A stretch of 49,188 bases of DNA from contig CADBWQ010000029.1 in assembly GCA_902798545.1 (NCBI GenBank), forward strand, positions 1 through 49,188, given 5' to 3'. A model generated the notes under the pieces. The model was given only the letters and a program-made list of their open reading frames with translations, did not search any database and was not told the origin of the DNA. Positions 27,093 through 37,305 of this stretch are shown here, one piece after another. The first letter of the stretch is position 1, and each line of letters starts with the position of its first letter. The stretch is from Oscillospiraceae bacterium. GTDB taxonomy: Bacteria; Bacillota; Clostridia; Oscillospirales; Oscillospiraceae. Both the position numbers and the translations under genes were made by a program.

Positions 27093-28778
27093 CTATTCCC
27101 CCGGGATCTGCAGTGCGTCATAGCCGGATTCTCCTGTCCGGATACGCACCACATCTTCCACGTCGTAGACAAAGATCTTCCCGTCTCCGATCTCTCCGGT
27201 GTGAAGCGCCGCATTGGCCGCCGCCACCACGAGTTCCGGGTCCACCTTTGAGACCACAATATCAATCTGCAGCTTGGGGATCAGGTGCATGCTCATCTCG
27301 ATCCCGCGGTACTGACCGGACTTTCCTTTCTGCGTTCCGCAGCCCATGACATTGGTCACGGTCATGCCGGTGACGCCGATCGCCGCCATGGTATCACGCA
27401 GGGTGCCGAACCGCTCTTCGTCGCAGAGGATACGGACCAGGGTATAGCGCTTCTTCCCCACCGGTGTCTCCCGCAGACCGGAGGAGAGCTCCAGCGGAAA
27501 CGGAACCAGTGTCTCCGTCGATACCGGTCCGTCGGAGTGTACGCCGAGAGTCGACTCGATCGGCAAGAAGTCGGCATATGCACTTGTGAGGCCGTGCTCT
27601 GTCACGTCCAGACCTTCGATCTCCTCTTCTGCGCTGGCACGCAGCCCCACAGTTCCCCGGATCAGGCGAAACACCAGAATCATGCAGAGCACCGTATAGG
27701 TTCCGACCGTGAGCACACCCAGGCACTGCGCACCCAGTTGCCGGAGGCCTCCGCCATAAAAGAGGCCTTTGGTTCCATAGCTATCGTTGCAGGCAAAGAG
27801 TCCGACGGCCACCGTGCCCCAGATTCCGTTCACGCAGTGAACCGCCACTGCGCCGACCGGGTCGTCCACATGGAATCTCACATCCAGAATCTCTACCGCC
27901 AGATCCACCAGGATGCCGGATCCGATCCCAATGAGGATCGCACCCACCGCATCGACACTCGCACAGCCTGCTGTTATGGCAACCAGCCCGGCCAGGGAGG
28001 CGTTGAGGCACATGGAGACATCCGGTTTTCTGTTTTTCTTCCAGGTGAAGAGCATGCATGTCACCGTTGCCACCGCGGGAGCGATTGTTGTCGTACCGAA
28101 AATCCTGGCCATTTCATCCACATCTGCCGCTGCCGCACCGTTGAAGCCGTACCACGCAAACCACAGGATGAAGCAGCCCAGTGCGCCCAGTGTCACGGAG
28201 TGCCCCGGGATCGCATTTGAGACCAGCTTTCCGTCTTTGCCCTTCGTATACTTTCCGATCCTCGGCCCAAGTATGATGGCGCCGACCAATGCTGAGAGCC
28301 CTCCGACCATATGAATCACACAGGAACCTGCAAAGTCGATAAACTGCAGCCGACTCAGCCAGCCGCCGCCCCAGACCCAGCCCGCTTCGATCGGGTAAAC
28401 CACCAGGCTGATGATCGCTGAGTAGAGACAGTAGGCGGAGAACCGGGTTCTCTCAGCCATTGCTCCTGAGACAATCGTTGCCGCGGTTGCACAGAAGACC
28501 AACTGGAAAACAAAACTTGACCAGTCGAAGCCTTCAAAGTCCCCGAACATTCCCCATTCCGGCCTGCCGATCAAGCCCAGTCTGCCGTGATCTCCCATCA
28601 TCAGCCCGTATCCGAGGAAAATGAATACCACTGTCCCTATGCAGAAGTCCATCAGATTCTTCATGATGATGTTTCCTGCGTTCTTCGCTCTGGTGAAGCC
28701 CGTCTCGACCATGGCAAACCCGCACTGCATAAAGAACACCAGAATCGCACCGATCAGGAACCAAATTGACATGTCCAT
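27093..28778 (-). CDS. Ammonium transporter fused to a PII signalling domain
   Basis: This is a 561-residue fusion. Residues 1 to about 405 are an Amt channel with about 11 helices: GFAMVETGFTRAKN, WGGGWLSRLQFIDFAGSCVIHMVGG and GFNGAAAADVDEMA are typical. Residues about 440-561 are a full GlnB/PII domain with GVTGMTVTNVMG, the T-loop GQYRGIEMSMH (488-498), the B-loop TGEIGDGKIFV and RIRTGE. The T-loop Tyr that is uridylylated in E. coli GlnB is Met495 here. PII would plug the channel when glutamine is plentiful, here as a tethered domain. The ATG at 28778 with GGAGG seven bases upstream is chosen over an earlier frame start. Confidence 0.95.
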   Translation of the reverse strand: MDMSIWFLIGAILVFFMQCGFAMVETGFTRAKNAGNIIMKNLMDFCIGTVVFIFLGYGLMMGDHGRLGLIGRPEWGMFGDFEGFDWSSFVFQLVFCATAATIVSGAMAERTRFSAYCLYSAIISLVVYPIEAGWVWGGGWLSRLQFIDFAGSCVIHMVGGLSALVGAIILGPRIGKYTKGKDGKLVSNAIPGHSVTLGALGCFILWFAWYGFNGAAAADVDEMARIFGTTTIAPAVATVTCMLFTWKKNRKPDVSMCLNASLAGLVAITAGCASVDAVGAILIGIGSGILVDLAVEILDVRFHVDDPVGAVAVHCVNGIWGTVAVGLFACNDSYGTKGLFYGGGLRQLGAQCLGVLTVGTYTVLCMILVFRLIRGTVGLRASAEEEIEGLDVTEHGLTSAYADFLPIESTLGVHSDGPVSTETLVPFPLELSSGLRETPVGKKRYTLVRILCDEERFGTLRDTMAAIGVTGMTVTNVMGCGTQKGKSGQYRGIEMSMHLIPKLQIDIVVSKVDPELVVAAANAALHTGEIGDGKIFVYDVEDVVRIRTGESGYDALQIPGE

Positions 28779-28790
28779 ACCGACACCTCC

Positions 28791-28837
28791 AAAAAAGATC
28801 GGCAAAGGCACCCCTTCTGAAGTTGGCGCCTTTGCCG
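28791..28837 (-). promoter_or_regulatory. Attenuator (terminator) in the amt leader
   Basis: On the minus strand a stem of 9-10 bp (28800-28809 with 28828-28837) is followed by ATCTTTTTT (28791-28799) and then directly by the ribosome site of amt. A terminator between promoter and gene implies regulated read-through. Confidence 0.8.
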
Positions 28838-28853
28838 TCTGAACATGTCAGGG

Positions 28854-28882
28854 ATTATATGTCGAGGTCATCGAAAAGTCAA
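28854..28882 (-). promoter_or_regulatory. Promoter of the amt-PII gene
   Basis: TTGACT (28877-28882) and a perfect TATAAT (28854-28859) on the minus strand are 17 bases apart. The transcript would begin near 28847 and include the attenuator. Confidence 0.85.
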
Positions 28883-28893
28883 TCGGTTCGGTC

Positions 28894-28908
28894 ATACCTC
28901 TTTGGTAT
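28894..28908. promoter_or_regulatory. Inverted repeat upstream of the amt promoter
   Basis: ATACC and GGTAT are separated by five bases, 11 bases upstream of the amt -35. The spacing suits an activator site. No known operator was matched. Confidence 0.4.
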
Positions 28909-28974
28909 CGCTTTTTGTCTGCAAAAAGTATGTTTCGTGCGCAGAATGCTGTGTTCCTTTACCTGAGAAGCTCT

Positions 28975-30843
28975 CTATTCCACCGTCACACTCTTGGCCA
29001 GGTTGCGGGGCTTGTCTACATCGAGGCCGCGGGCGACGCTTGTATAATATCCCAGAAGCTGCAGCGGAATCACTGCGAGGCTCCCGATGAAGTGCTCGTC
29101 CGCCTTCGGCACGTAGACCGTGAAGTCGTCGCTGTCCTCCACGCTGTAGTGACCGGAGCTGGTCAGGCCCATCAGATAAGCCCCCCTCGCCTTGCATTCG
29201 GCCATGTTGCTGACGGTCTTTTCATAGAGGCCGCTCTGAGTCAACACCCCGATCACCAGCGTGTTGTCCTCCACCAGACTGATGGTGCCGTGCTTCATCT
29301 CGCCGGCGGCGTAGGCCTCGCTGTGGATATAGCTGATCTCCTTCATCTTCAGGCTGCCCTCGAGGCAGATGGCGTAGTCCAGCCCGCGTCCGATGAAGAA
29401 AATATCCTTCGCCATTGCAAACTTCGCCGCGAACCACTGGATGCGCTCCTTGTCCTCCAGAACACGGTTCATTTTCTCCGGCAGCGCGATAAGCTCCCCG
29501 ATATACCCGGCGTACTGTCCCTCTGTGATTTTTCCTCGCACCAGTGCCAGCTGAACCGCCAGCGCATAGATTGCAAGCAACTGCGCGCTGTAGGCTTTCG
29601 TCGTCGCCACTGCGATCTCCGGTCCGGCGAGGGTATAGAGCACATTGTCCGCCTCTCTTGCAATGGTGGACCCGACCACATTCACGATCGCAAGCGTTTT
29701 TGTTCCCTGCGCCTTTGCCTCCCGAAGGGCGGCGAGGCTGTCCGCGGTCTCACCCGACTGGGAAATGACGATTGTCAGCGTGTCATCCCCTGTCAACAGC
29801 TTGCGGTAGCGGAACTCCGAGGCCAGCTCCACCCGCACGGGGATCTCGGCCAGGTCCTCCAGAACATACTGCGCCGCCATCCCCACATGCCAGGCAGAGC
29901 CGCAGGCCACGATGCAGACAGCCCGGATCCCGCTCAGAAATTCCTCCGTCAGTCCTGCCCCAGAGAGGTCAATTCTTCCCTCCTTCAGCAGGCTGTTCAG
30001 CGTATCGCGGACCGCCGTCGGCTGTTCGTGGATCTCCTTGATCATGAAGTGCTCGTACCCGTTTTTCTCCGCCGCTTCGGCATCCCAGGTGATCTCCACC
30101 GTGTCATGCGCAACTTCATCGCCGTTCAGATCATAAAAGTGCGCTGATCCCGGCGACAGTCTTGCGACCTCCAGATTCCCGACGTAACAGACCCGGCGCG
30201 TATATTTCAGAATCGCCGGAACATCCGAAGCCAGATAGCTCTCTCCGTCCGCAATGCCGATGATCATCGGACTGTCCTTCCTTGCAGCGAAGATCTCTTC
30301 CGGACAGTCGCGAAACATCAGCGCCAGCGCATAGGAACCCCGCACACGGACCATGGTCCTCGTTATGGCATCGATTGGTCCGAGTTTGTATTTCTTGTAA
30401 TAGTAATCCACCAGCTTGATGACAACTTCGGTGTCAGTTTCGGAATAGAACGTATATCCGTGGCGCAGCAGCTTCGCCTTCAGTTCCGCAAAGTTTTCGA
30501 TGATTCCGTTATGGACCCCAACCACATCGGCCTCCACTTCTCCGGAACCGGAGCCGGTACAGTTGCCGCTGACATGCGGATGCGCGTTGGTCTGGCTGGG
30601 TTCCCCGTGGGTTGCCCAGCGCGTGTGGCCGATCCCGCAGGTGCCGGTAAGCGCTGTCCCATTATCTGTCTTGACGGCCAGATTTCTGAGTTTTCCGGTT
30701 GCTTTCACAACCTCCGCGAGCCTCTCTCCGTCCCGAACTGCCAGTCCCGCAGAATCATATCCCCGATACTCAAGCCTGGACAGCCCGTCCAGCAGAATCG
30801 GTGCAGCCTGATGCTGACCGGTAAATCCCACAATGCCGCACAT
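28975..30843 (-). CDS. glmS: Glutamine--fructose-6-phosphate aminotransferase (isomerizing)
   Basis: This 622-residue enzyme makes glucosamine-6-phosphate for the cell wall. It starts MCGIVGFTG, with Cys2 as glutaminase nucleophile, so the ATG at 30843 is chosen over a longer frame. The Ntn domain has RLEYRGYDSAGLAV and GHTRWATHGEPS. Two SIS domains follow (about residues 290-420 and 465-600), with VACGSAWHVG, SQSGETADSL and the C-terminal KPRNLAKSVTVE. No glmS ribozyme was recognised in the leader; instead there is a hairpin shared with gltB. Confidence 0.97.
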   Translation of the reverse strand: MCGIVGFTGQHQAAPILLDGLSRLEYRGYDSAGLAVRDGERLAEVVKATGKLRNLAVKTDNGTALTGTCGIGHTRWATHGEPSQTNAHPHVSGNCTGSGSGEVEADVVGVHNGIIENFAELKAKLLRHGYTFYSETDTEVVIKLVDYYYKKYKLGPIDAITRTMVRVRGSYALALMFRDCPEEIFAARKDSPMIIGIADGESYLASDVPAILKYTRRVCYVGNLEVARLSPGSAHFYDLNGDEVAHDTVEITWDAEAAEKNGYEHFMIKEIHEQPTAVRDTLNSLLKEGRIDLSGAGLTEEFLSGIRAVCIVACGSAWHVGMAAQYVLEDLAEIPVRVELASEFRYRKLLTGDDTLTIVISQSGETADSLAALREAKAQGTKTLAIVNVVGSTIAREADNVLYTLAGPEIAVATTKAYSAQLLAIYALAVQLALVRGKITEGQYAGYIGELIALPEKMNRVLEDKERIQWFAAKFAMAKDIFFIGRGLDYAICLEGSLKMKEISYIHSEAYAAGEMKHGTISLVEDNTLVIGVLTQSGLYEKTVSNMAECKARGAYLMGLTSSGHYSVEDSDDFTVYVPKADEHFIGSLAVIPLQLLGYYTSVARGLDVDKPRNLAKSVTVE

Positions 30844-30868
30844 CACAATTCCTTTCCGCCTGAATGAT

Positions 30869-30903
30869 AACAGACCTCCCACAGATGCTGCAGGCGGTCC
30901 GTT
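30869..30903 (-). promoter_or_regulatory. Leader hairpin of glmS, shared with gltB
   Basis: A 35-nt hairpin on the minus strand has an 11-position imperfect stem and a 7-base loop (AGCATCT). It matches the gltB leader hairpin at 26 of 35 positions without gaps. Its CCGCCTG can also pair with CAGGCGG immediately before the glmS ribosome site, which suggests two mutually exclusive folds. Confidence 0.65.
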
Positions 30904-30916
30904 TTCAAGGCTCTCT

Positions 30917-30945
30917 ATAATATCAAAGCCATATTAACATGTCGG
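30917..30945 (-). promoter_or_regulatory. Likely promoter of glmS
   Basis: CCGACA (30940-30945) and TATTAT (30917-30922) on the minus strand are 17 bases apart. The start near 30910 puts the shared hairpin within the first bases of the transcript. Confidence 0.55.
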
Positions 30946-30953
30946 CAGAAATT

Positions 30954-30987
30954 TGAAAAATACCACTTTCTTTTCCATGATCATACG
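30954..30987 (-). promoter_or_regulatory. Conserved block upstream of glmS, shared with gltB
   Basis: Read on the minus strand this 34-base block begins CGTATGAT and ends TATTTTTCA. It matches the block upstream of gltB (43369-43402) at about 25 of 34 positions. It may bind a regulator, or TATGAT may be a -10 element lacking a -35. Confidence 0.45.
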
Positions 30988-31077
30988 GAAAAGATATAAC
31001 AGGCAGCTTTTTCCGCCGTCTGTTCAACGGCCCGGCAAAACGTTTTCAGTCACAGTGTCCGGATGGCCGAAGTGCCG

Positions 31078-33579
31078 TCACAGATATCTTCCTGTGATAC
31101 TCTCCGCACAGCCGCGAATCTCCTCCGGTGTGCCGGCAGCAACCAGTCTGCCGCCTCGTACACCGCCGCCCGGCCCCATGTCAATCACGTAATCCGCGTT
31201 CCGGATCACATCCAGGTCGTGCTCGATGACGATCACGGTGGCTCCGTTGTCGATCAGATGGCGAAAAACGTTCAAGAGCGTCTGTACGTCCAACGGATGC
31301 AGGCCGATGGTCGGTTCGTCAAAGACAAAGACAGAATCCGACTGGCCACGCCCCATTTCGCTGGCCAGCTTGAGTCTCTGCGCTTCGCCGCCGGAGAGGC
31401 TGGGTGTCTCCTCGCCCAGTGTCAGATAACCCAGTCCGAGATCGCTCAGCACCTGCAGACGTCTCGCGACAAGCGGAAGATCGGCGCAGACATCCAGCGC
31501 CTCGTCCACGCTCAGCGCCATCAGCTCCGGAAGAGACAGCGCATTGCCGCCATGCTTCGGCATACGGCGGATCAGGTATGCCTCTTTCGCGTAGCGGGAA
31601 CCGCGGCAGCCGGGACATGGAATGTCCACATCCGGAAGGAACTGCACATCCAGGCTGATTGAGCCGGTACCGTCGCAGGTCGGGCAGCGAAGCGATCCCG
31701 TGTTGTAGGAGAAATCACCCGCCTTGTGACTTTTTGCCTTTGCGTCCGCAGTCCTGGCATAGACCTTGCGCAGTTCGTCATGTACATCGGCGTAGGTTGC
31801 CACGGTAGAACGAACATTGATCCCGATGGGGGTTGCGTCAATCAGCTTCACCTGTGCAATGCCGTCGGCAGAAACAGATCTGACGTGTGCCGGGAGCTTT
31901 TCGCCCCTGATCGACGCCGACAGCGCCGGAATCAGACTCTCGAGCACCATGGTCGTCTTTCCGGAGCCGGAAACCCCCGTCACCGCGATCAGGCGTCCCT
32001 TCGGGAAGTCCACTTCCAGCGGCTGCACGGTGTGAATCCGGGAAGTCGAGAGGTGGATTGTTCCGAGTGCAAACAGTTCGCTTGCCGGTACCGGCTGCCG
32101 GACACGCACATGCGTCCTTCCGGACAGGAATCCGCCGATTCGGGATGTGGGATTATTCTCCACCTCTTCAACCGTGCCCTCTGCAATCACCGTTCCGCCG
32201 CCGGCGCCGGCTTTCGGCCCCAGCTCAATCAGCCAGTCCGACTGCTTCAGCACGTTGGTGTCGTGATCGACAAGAATCACCGAATTCCCGTCGGCAAGCA
32301 GATCGTGCATCACACCGCACAGGCCCTCCAGGTTGGCGGGATGCAGGCCGATGGACGGCTCATCCAGCACATAGAGGACGCCCGTTGTGCGGTTGCGCAC
32401 CGCCCGCGCCAGCTGCATCCGCTGGCGCTCTCCCGTGGAGAGTGTGGAGGCTGCGCGGTCCAGTGTGAGATAGTCCAGGCCCAGTTCCATGAGCCGTTTT
32501 GCCGCGTCCTGGAAGGACTCGCAGATGCGCTCGGCCATGGGGCGCATCTCCGCGGGAAGCGACGCCGGCACGCCGGCCACCCATACCACCAGATCCGAGA
32601 GTGTCATGGTGCAGGCCTCCGCCAGGCTGATCCCCCGCAGCTTCGGCGCGCGGGCAGCCTCCGAAAGCCTTGTGCCGCCGCACTCGGGACAGATGCTCTG
32701 CTTCAGGAACTTCTCAACGCGCTTCATTCCCTTTTCATCCTTGACCTTTGAAAGGGCGTTTTCGACCGTATACGTGGCGTTGAAGTAGGTAAAGTCCATG
32801 TCGCCCGCCGCGCCGCTGGTCTTATTCTGGTAAATGATGTTCTTCTTGACGGCCGGACCGTGGAAGACAATATCCCGCTCCTTTTCGCTCAGATCCCTGA
32901 ATGGCACATTGGTCCGGACCCCCATCTCCCGGGCAATATCCTTCATCAGCGACCACATCAGCGTCTGCCATGGAGCAACCGCACCCTCGTCGATGGTGAG
33001 TGATTCATCCGGAACCAGGGTCGATTCATCCACCGTGCGGACGATTCCCGTACCGTCACAGCACTTGCAGGCCCCCTGGCTGTTGAAGGCCAGTTCCTCC
33101 GCGCCGGGCGCATAAAAGCGCACACCGCACACCGGACAAACCAGCGGCCGTTCGGCCGCCACATTCAGGGAAGGCTCCACATAGTGTCCGTTGGGGCAGC
33201 GGTGGCTGGCCAGCCGTGAATACATCAGCCGAAGACTGTTGAGCAGCTCTGTCCCGGTACCGAAGGTGCTGCGGATGCCCGGGACCCCGGGGCGCTGATG
33301 CAGCGCCAGTGCGGCGGGAACATACAGAACCTCATCGACTTCCGCCCGCGTCGCCTGTGTCATCCGCCGGCGTGTATAGGTGGACAGCGATTCCAGATAG
33401 CGCCTGGACCCTTCCGCGTACAGAATTCCCAGCGCCAGAGAGGATTTCCCGGAGCCGGAGACGCCCGCGATTCCCACGAGCTGATGGAGCGGAATGTCCA
33501 CATCGATGTTTTTCAGATTGTGTACCCGTGCACCGCGTACCTCAATTCGTGCAGGCGCCGGCTGAATGTCATTCTTCAT
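31078..33579 (-). CDS. UvrA-like ABC-class ATPase (UvrA2 type)
   Basis: This 833-residue protein has two UvrA-type ATPase cassettes: GVSGSGKSS (about 39-47) with LSTGERQRMQLA and VLYVLDEPSIGLHP, and GVSGSGKTT (about 535) with LSGGEAQRLKLA and VFVFDEPTIGLHP. Zn-binding Cys pairs (CPVCG, CKCCDGTG, CPECGGTR, CPTCDGTG, CPGCRGSR) are present. Classical UvrA is about 940 residues; the shorter length suggests the UvrB-binding insert is absent, as in UvrA2 paralogues linked to drug or DNA-damage tolerance. It has its own promoter and no evident tie to the nitrogen genes around it. A role in standard nucleotide excision repair is less likely. Confidence 0.88.
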   Translation of the reverse strand: MKNDIQPAPARIEVRGARVHNLKNIDVDIPLHQLVGIAGVSGSGKSSLALGILYAEGSRRYLESLSTYTRRRMTQATRAEVDEVLYVPAALALHQRPGVPGIRSTFGTGTELLNSLRLMYSRLASHRCPNGHYVEPSLNVAAERPLVCPVCGVRFYAPGAEELAFNSQGACKCCDGTGIVRTVDESTLVPDESLTIDEGAVAPWQTLMWSLMKDIAREMGVRTNVPFRDLSEKERDIVFHGPAVKKNIIYQNKTSGAAGDMDFTYFNATYTVENALSKVKDEKGMKRVEKFLKQSICPECGGTRLSEAARAPKLRGISLAEACTMTLSDLVVWVAGVPASLPAEMRPMAERICESFQDAAKRLMELGLDYLTLDRAASTLSTGERQRMQLARAVRNRTTGVLYVLDEPSIGLHPANLEGLCGVMHDLLADGNSVILVDHDTNVLKQSDWLIELGPKAGAGGGTVIAEGTVEEVENNPTSRIGGFLSGRTHVRVRQPVPASELFALGTIHLSTSRIHTVQPLEVDFPKGRLIAVTGVSGSGKTTMVLESLIPALSASIRGEKLPAHVRSVSADGIAQVKLIDATPIGINVRSTVATYADVHDELRKVYARTADAKAKSHKAGDFSYNTGSLRCPTCDGTGSISLDVQFLPDVDIPCPGCRGSRYAKEAYLIRRMPKHGGNALSLPELMALSVDEALDVCADLPLVARRLQVLSDLGLGYLTLGEETPSLSGGEAQRLKLASEMGRGQSDSVFVFDEPTIGLHPLDVQTLLNVFRHLIDNGATVIVIEHDLDVIRNADYVIDMGPGGGVRGGRLVAAGTPEEIRGCAESITGRYL

Positions 33580-33670
33580 ATTCTGAAACTGTTATCCTTC
33601 CTGATTTCAAGTGTTTCTTTGCCCTCTGGCAAAAATTATGTAAACCGTATTTTCTTCCGGCTCAGGCAGA

Positions 33671-33699
33671 ATGATAACCGTTCCGTCTCAGCCTGTCAA
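33671..33699 (-). promoter_or_regulatory. Promoter of the UvrA-like gene
   Basis: TTGACA (33694-33699) and TATCAT (33671-33676) on the minus strand are 17 bases apart, about 90 bases before the start codon. Confidence 0.75.
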
Positions 33700-33726
33700 G
33701 AACCCATTCCCAGGTGTTCCAGTACG

Positions 33727-33775
33727 AAACCGCATACCGCGGCAGGGAGCATTTCCCGCCGCAGTATGCGGTTTT
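33727..33775 (-). terminator. Long hairpin terminator after guaA
   Basis: A stem of more than 20 bp (33727-33748 with 33754-33775, with a mismatch near position 33738) lies 30 bases after the guaA stop. Its ends are T-rich (GGTTTT on the + side, GGTTTCG on the minus side). Confidence 0.7.
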
Positions 33776-33805
33776 CGGACATATTGTTCTGACAGGTTTT
33801 TTGAT

Positions 33806-35347
33806 TCACTCCAGTTCCACCGTGGCAGGGGGTTTGGAGGTGATGTCATAGAGGACGCGGTTGACGCCCGGGACCTCGTTCACGATGCGAACGGACACAC
33901 GGTCCAGCACCTCATAGGGGATCCTTGTCCAGTCCGCAGTCATAAAGTCTCCGGTCTGAACACTGCGCAGCACCACGGCGTAGTCATAGCTCCGTCCGTC
34001 TCCCATCACGCCGACCGAGCGCATATTGGAAAGCGCCGCGAAATACTGGCTCATCATGTTCTGCAGCCCGGCTTTCGCAACCTCATCGCGAAAGATCCAG
34101 TCCGCTTCGCGCACCATGTCCAGCTTCTTCTTTGTGATCTCCCCGATCACGCGGATGCCAAGTCCGGGTCCCGGGAAAGGCTGCCTGGTCACCAGATAGT
34201 CCGGCAGGCCAAGTTCCCGGCCGAGCTCACGCACTTCATCCTTGAACAGCATGCGCAGCGGTTCGATGATCTCCCGAAAGTCCACATAGTCGGGCAATCC
34301 GCCTACATTGTGATGGCTCTTGATCACCGCGGCCTCTCCCGCTCCGGACTCGATCACATCGGGATAGATGGTTCCCTGCGCCAGGAAGTCGACTCGGCCG
34401 ATCTTCTTTGCCTCGGCCTCGAAGACGCGGATGAACTCCTCGCCGATGATCTTGCGCTTCTGTTCCGGTTCTGTCACTCCCGCGAGGCGGGAGAGAAAGC
34501 GCTCCTCCGCATCCACCCGGACGAAGTTCAGGTCCCAGCGGGAGAAAGCGGATTCCACTTCGTCGCCCTCGTTCCTGCGCATCAGGCCGTGGTCGACAAA
34601 GACGCATGTCAGCCTGTTTCCGACCGCTTCCGCCAGCAGCGCAGCCGCGACGGAGGAATCCACCCCGCCGGAGAGCGCCAGCAGAACCCTGCCGTCGCCG
34701 ACTTTTCTCCGTACCGATTCGATGGCGTTCTGCTTGAAGTCTGCCATGGTCCAGTCCCCGCTCGCACCGCAGATCTCATACAGAAAGTTGCGCAGCATCC
34801 GGCTGCCGTATTCGGTATGATTGACCTCCGGGTGGAACTGTACTCCGTAAAACTTCCGCTCCTCATCGCAGATTCCCACAGTCGGACAGACTTCAGATCT
34901 GGCCACCAGGCGGAACCCCGCCGGCACCTTCGCCATATAATCCCCATGGCTCATCCAGGTGACGCTCTCCTCCGGAAGGCCGTGAAACAGGAGGCAATCG
35001 GCATCAAAGTACGTCAGCGTCTTTCCGTATTCTCTGGCGCTGTTTTCCTGCGCTGCGGTCACCTGGCCGCCCAGTTCCTGTGCAAGCAGCTGGCAGCCGT
35101 AGCAGATGCCGAGAATCGGGACGCCGAGGGTATAGACACCGGGATCCGTATGGGGCGAGTGTTCCGCATACACGCTGTTCGGTCCGCCCGTAAAAATGAT
35201 ACCGATGGGGTCATAGGCCCGGATCGCTTCCAGGCTCATCGTCCAGGGGTGTACCTCACAGTAGACATTACATGCTCTTACTCTCCTGGCGATCAGCTGA
35301 TTATACTGACCGCCGAAGTCCAGAATCAATACCTTCTGATTTTCCAA
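33806..35347 (-). CDS. guaA: GMP synthase, glutamine-hydrolysing
   Basis: This 513-residue enzyme converts XMP to GMP. The class I amidotransferase domain has [19 protein letters not shown], the nucleophile Cys in ILGICYGCQ and the later [13 protein letters not shown]. The ATP pyrophosphatase domain has [16 protein letters not shown], and the C-terminal dimerisation domain ends with [13 protein letters not shown]. The start is a TTG at 35347 with GGAGG nine bases upstream; the nearby ATG is out of frame. It lies 94 bases after pyrG and probably shares its transcript. Confidence 0.97.
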   Translation of the reverse strand: MENQKVLILDFGGQYNQLIARRVRACNVYCEVHPWTMSLEAIRAYDPIGIIFTGGPNSVYAEHSPHTDPGVYTLGVPILGICYGCQLLAQELGGQVTAAQENSAREYGKTLTYFDADCLLFHGLPEESVTWMSHGDYMAKVPAGFRLVARSEVCPTVGICDEERKFYGVQFHPEVNHTEYGSRMLRNFLYEICGASGDWTMADFKQNAIESVRRKVGDGRVLLALSGGVDSSVAAALLAEAVGNRLTCVFVDHGLMRRNEGDEVESAFSRWDLNFVRVDAEERFLSRLAGVTEPEQKRKIIGEEFIRVFEAEAKKIGRVDFLAQGTIYPDVIESGAGEAAVIKSHHNVGGLPDYVDFREIIEPLRMLFKDEVRELGRELGLPDYLVTRQPFPGPGLGIRVIGEITKKKLDMVREADWIFRDEVAKAGLQNMMSQYFAALSNMRSVGVMGDGRSYDYAVVLRSVQTGDFMTADWTRIPYEVLDRVSVRIVNEVPGVNRVLYDITSKPPATVELE

Positions 35348-35441
35348 ATCCGTCTTCCTCCATATTTTTTATATCTTCACACGCTCTCCCATCGAAGCCT
35401 TTAAAGCCGGTGGGAAATCGGGTGTTGGAAGTAACCCGCTT

Positions 35442-37160
<1,719 letters not shown>

Positions 37161-37162
37161 TT

Positions 37163-37191
37163 AATATACAGCATTCCGTCACAATTGTCAA
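37163..37191 (-). promoter_or_regulatory. Promoter of pyrG
   Basis: TTGACA (37186-37191) and TATATT (37163-37168) on the minus strand are 17 bases apart. The transcript would start near 37156, giving a leader of about 113 bases. Confidence 0.85.
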
Positions 37192-37271
37192 GGGCTTTCT
37201 TTTCGTTTTTTCTTTTCCCTGTCGATACTTGCGTATGCTTTTTATTATTCCCTGCCCTGGCGTGTTTGCTT

Positions 37272-37305
37272 TACAAACCTGCCCGATACTCAGAGCAGGT
37301 TTGTA
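37272..37305 (-). terminator. Hairpin overlapping the end of gltD
   Basis: A perfect 11-bp stem (37272-37282 with 37295-37305) includes the last gltD codons and stop. Only a short T-tract follows, so termination may be partial. Confidence 0.55.

Noticed and set aside
30844-30910. glmS ribozyme in the glmS leader
   Set aside because: The region is too short for the ribozyme core, and no pseudoknot pattern was recognised.
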